Assembly (NCBI GenBank): GCA_024206195.1 | Contig: JAAGZO010000389.1 | Coordinates: 1-22,150, forward strand | DNA length: 22,150 bases | Direction: 5' to 3' | From: a bacterium | GTDB taxonomy: Archaea > Nanoarchaeota > Nanoarchaeia > Woesearchaeales > UBA10216 | Part shown: positions 19,301 through 22,150 of the stretch, one piece after another | Numbering within the stretch: the first letter of the stretch is position 1 | Layout of the letters: the number at the start of each line of letters is the position of its first letter | Made by a program: the position numbers and the translations under genes | Notes under the pieces: model-generated | What the model saw: only the letters and a program-made list of their open reading frames with translations | The model's database searches: none | Told to the model about the DNA's origin: nothing

Positions 19301-22150
19301 AAATATGCGTCACGATATCCCGAAACTGTACCTGGGGTTGATGAGCCTACGTGGAATAGGACGTCTGGACTACTTGTTCCAACTCCTAGAGTTGTTCCTG
19401 ATGGGAAGAATGAATAGTCTGTTGTGTCTTCTACCATACGTAGCATTTCTATGCCGCCGGAAATTAAAGAAAGTTGATCTGCTGACGATCTTGATATTCC
19501 AGTATTTGCATCGTTAAACATAGGAGCTATGCTAGGATCAGTTGTACTATTACCACTTCTTTTTATATATGGAAAATTTCCTGTTGATTGCCAACCACTA
19601 GAATTAGCCCTAAAAACAATACTACCTGAAGATGAAAATGCTATATCATCATCAGCAACTTCATACCAACCACTATCACCATCCCCAAAGGCAACTCCTG
19701 GATTAGTCGCACTTCCTTGTGGAAATATAACACTACTTCCACTTGGTGTAATAGTTAATTCTCCATTAATATCAGTAGAAAAATGCGTAGAAGTAGCCGT
19801 ACCATAAGCCAATGTCAATTGAGTTCCAGTATCAGCAATAGCTAACTTACTCATAGGACTAGTTGTACCTATGCCGAAATTACCAACACCTGTTCCGCCA
19901 GTTATCAAATTAGCGTAAGCAAGAGAGTCTTTATCACCAAACTTTAATGTAGTAATCCCTCCAGATTCAGTAACAAACATAGTGGCACCTTGTGTTGTTC
20001 CAGGAGTTCCACTGTTGGGGGTCATTCTTATTCTCTTTGCAGCAGATCCAGAAGTTGATATAAATTCAAGATATGCTCCATTAGAATAATGTTTATATAC
20101 ACCATCTCTCACATCGAAAACACCAGACGGCGATTCAGTCCCAATACCAACATAACTATTCGTATCTATATATAATGTGTTAGTCGCAGTTGGATTATTT
20201 GACCCATCACCTATATAAATATTACCTGTTGCTAGAGTTAAATCAGAAACACCAGATAAATAATCAGTGCCAGCAACTGCTGTTTGAACTATGCCTGTTC
20301 CATTTCCTTTTAATAAACCTGTCAATGTAGTAGAACCAGTTCCTCCGTTTGCTACTGTTAGAGCTGTGTCTAGAGTTAATGCTCCGTCTATTTCTACTGC
20401 TCCTGAGAAAAATGCGTCTTGATAGCCTGTGACAGTTGTTGGAGTTGATGAGCCTACGTGGAATAGGACGTCTGGGGATGAGGTACCTATTCCAACATTT
20501 CCGTTAGCTAATATCCTCATTGATTCATTTGTATTATCTGTATAAAAAACCCACTGATGACTTGCTACTAAGGAAGAGACTCCGCTTCCAACCAAAATAT
20601 CAGACCAATTAGAAGCACCTTTCAAGCGTAAGCTTGGATAAGCTGTATATGTTTGTGCTGTATCTCCAATCTGTATTGTTCTTCCTGGCGCTTCTGCTGA
20701 TAAAATTGAGATGTTATCACCAGTTGGAATAATATTCAAATCCCCACTGCTATCAGTCTGAAAATCAGTATACACACTTTCATTTGTATGAGTTAAACGG
20801 AGTTGAGGATTTGATGCATCTAAAACATCTAATTTACGATCTGGGCCTAATGTGCCTACGCCTATTGATCCTTCTACATTCAAAGTATTTTCCAAAGCAA
20901 CACTATTAGCGAATGTTTTTCCAAGATTCATTCCACCATCTAATATATAAGCATTTCTAGCATTTTGTGTAACAAGAAGAAGGGCATGGCTACTAAGAGT
21001 CCCTATATGAGTATAAAATCCACTGTCACTTGCACCAAAAGTCATAATCCTGCCAGCTGCAGTTTCTGATCTCAAAAGAGCTTGGCCAGTTCCATATAGA
21101 TGTAATTTATTACTTGGACTTTCAGTTCCAATACCAATCCTCTCATTTGTGTCTATATATAATGTATTAGTCGCAACTGGATTGCTTGACCCATCACCTA
21201 TATAAATATTACCTGTTGCTAGAGTTAAATCAGAAACACCAGATAAATAATCAGTGCCAGCTACTGCTGTTTGAACTATTCCAGTTCCGTTTCCTTTAAG
21301 TAGCCCTGTTAAAGTAGTTGACCCCGTTCCTCCGTTTGCTACTGTTAGAGCTGTGTCTAGAGTTAATGCTCCATCTATTTCTACTGCTCCTGAAAAAAAT
21401 GCGTCTTGGTAACCACTTACAGTTGTTGGTGTTGATGAGCCTACGTGAAAGAGGACGTCTGGGGATGATGTGCCGACGCCAACATTCCCTGCGTTTGTTA
21501 AAGATAAAACTGTGGTTCCATTTCCAAACCAAGTAGACGTATGTTTAAAATCAAAATTATTTGTTGTTACATTTACGCCACTTGTCCAAGAATTTCCAGA
21601 TGACGGAGTGTATAGCCAAGTTGAATGTCCAGATGAAAATTGATTTTTCAAAGTAACAACATTTCCCGTTCTTCCTATCGTAAGTGATTCCGGACCTGTT
21701 CCAGACAAAAATGTTTCTCCAGAAACATGTAAAGTAGAATCTGGACTTTCTGTCCCAATACCAACCCTCTCATTTGTGTCTATATATAATGTATTAGTCG
21801 CGGTTGGATTACTTGACCCATCACCTACATAAATATTTCCTGTTGCTAGAGTTAGGTCTGAAACACTAGATAAATAATCAGTACCAGCTACTGCTGTTTG
21901 AACTATTCCAGTTCCGTTTCCTTTAAGTAGCCCTGTTAAAGTAGTTGACCCCGTTCCTCCGTTTGCTACTGTTAGAGTTGTGTCTAGAGTTAGAGCTCCG
22001 TCTATTTCAACTGCTCCTGAGAAAAATGCGTCTTGATAGCCTGTAACAGTTGTTGGAGTTGATGAGCCTACGTGGAATAGGACGTCTGGGGATGAGGTAC
22101 CAATACCAGTTTTACCATCACTTTGTACTCTAAATAATTCACTTGCACCA
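10327..22150 (-). CDS. Giant fibre-like surface protein, 5'-partial
   Basis: The minus-strand frame is open from the TAA at 10327-10329 to the window edge: 3,940 visible residues, true start outside. The first start-like codon (TTG, 21706-21708) is internal, because the same frame continues upstream with another full repeat cassette. The shaft is made of phage-tail-like 'GxGTxSPDxLxHV' modules: ten copies of the DVL(F/L)HVGSSTP phrase and six 366-bp cassettes with unrelated inserts between them. A seven-repeat LVIVD-type propeller follows (14683-15585), then more fibre modules, an 'AEY' module (about 11600-12045), an acidic coiled coil (about 11300-11596) and an FGE/C-type-lectin-like C-terminus (10330-10960). 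By eye I see no cysteine in the roughly 3,386 visible residues before 11988. No catalytic motif or S74 intramolecular chaperone is recognised. The likely role is an extracellular adhesin or fibre. A prophage tail fibre is the alternative, but the downstream membrane-anchored genes favour a cellular surface protein. The family is inferred; the frame is certain. Confidence 0.93.
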   Translation of the reverse strand, partial: GASELFRVQSDGKTGIGTSSPDVLFHVGSSTPTTVTGYQDAFFSGAVEIDGALTLDTTLTVANGGTGSTTLTGLLKGNGTGIVQTAVAGTDYLSSVSDLTLATGNIYVGDGSSNPTATNTLYIDTNERVGIGTESPDSTLHVSGETFLSGTGPESLTIGRTGNVVTLKNQFSSGHSTWLYTPSSGNSWTSGVNVTTNNFDFKHTSTWFGNGTTVLSLTNAGNVGVGTSSPDVLFHVGSSTPTTVSGYQDAFFSGAVEIDGALTLDTALTVANGGTGSTTLTGLLKGNGTGIVQTAVAGTDYLSGVSDLTLATGNIYIGDGSSNPVATNTLYIDTNERIGIGTESPSNKLHLYGTGQALLRSETAAGRIMTFGASDSGFYTHIGTLSSHALLLVTQNARNAYILDGGMNLGKTFANSVALENTLNVEGSIGVGTLGPDRKLDVLDASNPQLRLTHTNESVYTDFQTDSSGDLNIIPTGDNISILSAEAPGRTIQIGDTAQTYTAYPSLRLKGASNWSDILVGSGVSSLVASHQWVFYTDNTNESMRILANGNVGIGTSSPDVLFHVGSSTPTTVTGYQDAFFSGAVEIDGALTLDTALTVANGGTGSTTLTGLLKGNGTGIVQTAVAGTDYLSGVSDLTLATGNIYIGDGSNNPTATNTLYIDTNSYVGIGTESPSGVFDVRDGVYKHYSNGAYLEFISTSGSAAKRIRMTPNSGTPGTTQGATMFVTESGGITTLKFGDKDSLAYANLITGGTGVGNFGIGTTSPMSKLAIADTGTQLTLAYGTATSTHFSTDINGELTITPSGSSVIFPQGSATNPGVAFGDGDSGWYEVADDDIAFSSSGSIVFRANSSGWQSTGNFPYIKRSGNSTTDPSIAPMFNDANTGISRSSADQLSLISGGIEMLRMVEDTTDYSFFPSGTTLGVGTSSPDVLFHVGSSTPGTVSGYRDAYFSNDVEIDGALYLGTALDETQGGTGQTTYTTGDILYASGANTLTKLGVGSDNQVLKLSGGVPTWGSDSTGSAGSGFFATTSDSLAIYPVDTTDVFMLGSDATSTAEIVLDQAGNSWIANAYNFGIGTSSPDVLFHVGSSTPTTVSGYQDAFFSGAVEIDGALTLDTTLTVANGGTGSTTLTGLLKGNGTGMIQTAVAGTDYLSSVSDLTLTAGNIYVGDGSNNPIATSVLYIDTNSFVGIGTESPTAMLSINSSGSNATINNPTSGQGVILSAAGGATTGELRVVANSSAWADNTSTAYFQIRTLANNNATFMGGTYGADAPLDRLQFNSEYTTITNNSYTDTPVATAIFEVVNDTSARDIFQVIGAGSQSGDYLQITSNGSSAGNLLAVNNSGYLGVGTSSPDVLFHVGSSTPTTVSGYQDAFFSGAVEIDGALTLDTALTVANGGTGSTTLTGLLKGNGTGIVQTAVAGTDYLSGLSDMALATGNIYVGNDSNNPAATDTLYIASDDRVGIGTTTPSGKLQVMGAINAAPETNAFGTSNVYTSLVLGNLSGANAGNGGLFAGARYDKSTEPFSALSVWDSGSNRILYFGGGGWNAPDAMQLNFYTAGAYSEANNAGTLTMTMKASNVGIGDSNPLHKLSVTTTDSQYYIKGTNSSGVSSGLFQGPNIAGMGVSTNHPLGFFTNNSAYSMVLDVTGDLILSADASNHTAGRRFEVVDASNPQIRLSHTNGSVYTDFQTDSSGYLTIDSSGNTVSIASGDYLGVGTSSPDVLFHVGSSTPTTVSGYQDAFFSNDVEIDGELFIDGTGTSTNAGDFDIAGDLEVGSSFYVTSAGTVTKGTWQGSEIADAYISDSLTVTGYMQDEDINTFSELQSWVSDATIVDTTQIDTLAELNAIMGETIASTTWAGATSLVTLGTVTTGTWQGNVIDHERGGLEADVSSYSGLLSITGGSTAQVDSAAELNALLSGETLASTTHVWDMSDYTNFSVSATGLEESDDALAWSTGYEGLRTASSTNWNTFYDTPSNRITAGDNISWTGNTLNVAGTSQLTDLGYVLHPADSSGQEALLLGGTSSSTAEIALDFGGNSWIANAYNFGIGTSSPDVLFHVGSSTPTTVSGYRDAFFSGAVEIDGALTLDTTLTVANGGTGSTTLSGLLKGNGTGIVQTAVAGTDYLSGLSDMALATGNIYVGDGSSNPVATNTLYIDTNERVGIGTTTPSEKLTLTDGNILLNISSSTSPVETKGYTNSNLSGPYDVHVSGNYAYVANYSNNRLAIFDVSDPDSISAEGYIDTNLNGPSGVYVSGNYAYVSSYGNNRLAIFDISNPDSIIARGYTDTNLSGPMSVYVSGNYAYVSSYGNNRLAIFDISNPDSIVAKGYTDTNLNDPFSLDISGNYAYVVSNGNSRLAIFDISNPDSIIARGYTDTNLSGAREVQVVDNYAYVASANNNRLAIFDVSNPDSITAKDYTDDNLNSPQGINIAGNYAYITSYSNNRLAIFDISDPDAIATKGYVETNLNAPRKSMIVGNYIYVANYGNSRLAIFEIPHLNIPAMYAGAIRTSELRVDNNLQIGGELYVENGLSIGPGGFLSGGSGGIYASTTESAALTVTQSLTGDILNIFDGTREALTILDGGNVGIGTSSPDVLLHVGSSTPTTVSGYRDAFFSNDVEIGNDLYLTTLGTAAGTFIAVDASGKVIATTTPSGSGWSALSDMTLATGNVYMGDGSNNPIATSVLYIDTSGYVGIGTTSPDASLHLGNTGAITDGLVFGDGDSGLYEKNDDNLYFSVAGTDIVNIGANWIIYGADSGTRGGIVNENPSDTNPVLTFSDDANTGVGRNSSDQLSMIAGGVEMLRMVEGATEYSYFPSGTTLGVGTSSPDVLFHVGSSTPGTVSGYRDAFFSGNVEIDGELYLGTALDETQGGTGQTTYTEGDILYASGANTLSKLAKGDDGEVLTLASGVPSWASGGSGQFTDLGYVLHPSDSSGQEALLLGGTSSSTAEIVLDFGGNSWITGGYLGIGTTSPQAALHIGTASTSSLTSYSDDVMISGDIEIDGNVYAGALEFGTNAGAVSWIDMPITSAASVGTVESYTAEIDDTSILTIYAESDGSGGIQSYGVGIATTTPWSKLAVYGDIFIEGTDRYLNFGTATSSGGYGFRDNGGTLEFKSSGESWAEIGAGGGEFTDLGYVIHPTDVSGQEALLLGGTSSSTAEIAFDFGGNSWIANDYYFGVGTSSPLYTLDVAASSTASYLSRIYNHSTASTSGGLLVRSDGDGSLLTLNNDGSDIVDITPIQSTFNNPVAMTSAGDVSVAYDLIMTNSTAGGIKFDGPGYIKTDSSWQNLDLTLEAAGLGQVIMTGSSSAAAASSYVARIENTSASTTADGLYIYIEGDGTNDTDNSYIGFGNKDDSTAGYIYGNGDTGVTYGTTGGDYAEYYYTTDTDLDAGEVVCVDVTNANTVKRCSRIADSNVMGIVSTAPGFLGMDDDYKRNNPNYKMVAMVGQIPTKVSNENGTVRPGDSLTSASIAGYVMKANPGDPTVGIALEGFGNETVVSNEGASSTEEILAQAELGEINVLISRRNKSLTVEMVESRITERVANMEIEDEVQIMIENAVDTIEFDEEVNEIIEGEIAKFDEGLSVELDEFSGELSLVAASVDDLRASVLDIDTRVTALEEAENNYNFEMDEDGNIKIGKNATSTNPTVAVVEITAEEEVAKTAFIINQLANEDVADFKYRDVSIMNIKETGKVSIIGELTVDGRIMACSGGSCGEELELAVDETMGDIGVEGKVVAGAFEGYCDEGFVWVAGSSEYGTMPGFCVMENKMRNEYGDLWTEISQGEAQVTCQNLGDGYHLIRESEWMTIASDVITNKVNDIDNEIAGLQLATSTNQTASSSLSYVLNNGNVVYDMSGETGEWTNKVTTKAGNIKPASNDWIEYMEVADYKSYNIIPPYYLDSLNGIGKIKTGDNENNLRGFIRGINGIFGLDLSNSPTMATATVGFRCAK
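10330..10960 (-). other. C-terminal FGE/C-type-lectin-fold tip domain
   Basis: Motifs in order: EGYCDEGFVWVAG, MPGFCVMENKM, LWTEISQGEAQVTC, LGDGYHLIRESEWMTIA, LNNGNVVYDMSGETGEW, LRGFIRGINGIFGLDLS and a terminal VGFRCAK. This order is the hallmark of the formylglycine-generating-enzyme-like (SUMF1-type) domain in surface proteins, a C-type-lectin fold. I see no sign of an FGE active-site cysteine pair, so it is likely a ligand-binding tip. The same fold carries variable regions in diversity-generating retroelement targets, but no reverse transcriptase or template repeat lies in the window. Confidence 0.7.
11300..11596 (-). other. Acidic coiled-coil segment of the fibre protein
   Basis: About 99 residues rich in Glu, Asp, Ile, Val and Leu with heptad-like spacing (VEMVESRITERV, VNEIIEGEIAKF, VDDLRASVLDIDTRVTALEEAE). 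A parallel coiled coil that trimerises the fibre just before its tip is the natural reading; this is inferred from composition. Confidence 0.6.
11600..12045 (-). other. 'AEY' module of the fibre protein
   Basis: Begins at GGDYAEYYYTTDTDLDAGE and continues with VMGIVSTAPGFLG, a VAMVGQIPTKVS strand, RPGDSLTSASIAGYVMKA and GIALEGF. I recognise this arrangement from the region near the C-terminus of many bacterial fibre-like proteins, typically between shaft and tip. It contains the first cysteines of the visible protein (11986-11988 and 11950-11952). Its function is not known to me. Confidence 0.6.
13435..14019 (-). repeat. Second fibre cassette type, copy 2 (585 bp)
   Basis: Same order of motifs as 19111-19689, two codons longer and diverged in the central NPVLTFSDDANTG/APMFNDANTG part. 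It ends at GVPSW. Confidence 0.85.
14683..15585 (-). repeat. Seven LVIVD-type propeller repeats, 132-bp period
   Basis: Seven repeats of the form 'GNYAYV..x.NNRLAIFD(I/V)S(N/D)PDSI'. The codon for the Arg of RLAIF sits at 14701, 14833, 14965, 15097, 15229, 15361 and 15493: 132 bases apart every time. LVIVD repeats are known to form beta-propeller blades, and seven is a common complete ring, so this is probably a closed domain inserted in the fibre. The last blade is the most diverged (EIPHLNI). Confidence 0.9.
15655..16020 (-). repeat. 366-bp constant cassette, copy 6
   Basis: Last full copy, exactly 366 bases, leading directly into the LVIVD propeller. A 1,728-base segment separates it from copy 5. 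That segment includes a partial cassette near 16968-17000 and a 'WQG...ELQSW' module (about 16180-16860). Confidence 0.9.
17749..18114 (-). repeat. 366-bp constant cassette, copy 5
   Basis: Same unit, exactly 366 bases, ending in an IASDDRVGIGTTTPS variant. A 453-base insert separates it from copy 4. Confidence 0.9.
18568..18933 (-). repeat. 366-bp constant cassette, copy 4
   Basis: Same unit, exactly 366 bases, with GMIQTAV in place of GIVQTAV. It is separated from copy 3 by 1,194 bases that hold a different, roughly 580-base cassette. Confidence 0.9.
19111..19689 (-). repeat. Second fibre cassette type, copy 1 (579 bp)
   Basis: Runs from FGDGDSG through GG(I/V)EMLRMVE, SGTTLGVGTSSPDVLFHV and DETQGGTGQTTY to GVPTW. 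It matches 13435-14019 in the same order along its whole length. Confidence 0.85.
20128..20493 (-). repeat. 366-bp constant cassette, copy 3
   Basis: Same unit, exactly 366 bases. Its first 90 coding bases (20397-20486) differ by one base from 22011-22100 of copy 1. Confidence 0.9.
21115..21480 (-). repeat. 366-bp constant cassette, copy 2
   Basis: Same 122-codon unit from GVGTSSPDV to GIGTESP. It follows a 261-base insert after copy 1 and precedes a 621-base insert with tail-fibre-like sequence. Confidence 0.9.
21742..22107 (-). repeat. 366-bp constant cassette, copy 1
   Basis: Runs from GIGTSSPDV to GIGTESP of the fibre protein, 122 codons. It carries the TVTGYQ variant shared only with copy 3, and a 94-base stretch (21884-21977) identical to copy 2. 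Confidence 0.9.

Overview
All recognisable coding sequence in this window lies on the minus strand. It consists of three consecutive, very large genes for secreted or surface-anchored repeat proteins. In order of transcription (high to low coordinates) they are: a giant fibre-like protein (10327 to beyond 22150, at least 3,940 residues visible, 5' end outside the window); a membrane-anchored protein of about 2,441 residues with four Asp-box (BNR) beta-propeller units, three six-cysteine modules and a LamG domain (2990-10315); and a DUF2341/LamG protein of 961 residues (83-2968). The gaps between them are 11 and 21 bases and no terminator is visible in either, so they look like one operon. No RNA gene, mobile element, CRISPR array or gene-free stretch over 300 bases is visible. 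The long plus-strand frames are antisense shadows of the repeats.

Organism. AT-rich DNA, giant LamG/DUF2341 proteins, 'GIGTTSP'-type fibres ending in a formylglycine-generating-enzyme-like lectin-fold domain ('GYHLI..EWMTIA' ... 'GFRCAK'), and an N-terminal 'LKCG..GDVIFY.NWQC' module all recall Patescibacteria/Candidate Phyla Radiation genomes, probably the Parcubacteria side. This is inference from family resemblance. About 7,340 codons contain no in-frame TGA, which argues against the recoded (TGA = Gly) Gracilibacteria/Absconditabacteria.

Layout. (1) 15655-22107: fibre shaft built from six constant cassettes of exactly 366 bp separated by unrelated phage-tail-like inserts of different lengths. 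(2) 14683-15585: seven LVIVD-type repeats with an exact 132-bp period, probably a complete seven-bladed propeller set into the fibre. (3) 12046-14668: further fibre modules, including a second cassette type of about 580 bp that also occurs at 19111-19689. (4) 10327-12045: fibre C-terminus with an 'AEY' module, an acidic coiled coil and a lectin-like FGE-fold tip. (5) 4727-9313: four propeller units of about 390 codons. (6) 3737-4705: three 108-codon six-Cys modules. (7) 83-2968: DUF2341 followed by three full LamG domains and a fourth that is cut off.

How the genes may work together (inference). All three products have binding-type modules (lectin fold, LamG, propellers) and no recognised catalytic site, and two have N-terminal membrane segments. 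A host- or surface-attachment apparatus fits an episymbiotic lifestyle. The repeats are in phase with the reading frame and show mosaic sharing between copies, so recombination could reshuffle the fibre without breaking the frame. The end of the window (positions 1-100) is anomalous: the last LamG domain stops abruptly and its remainder is not found in any minus-strand frame.
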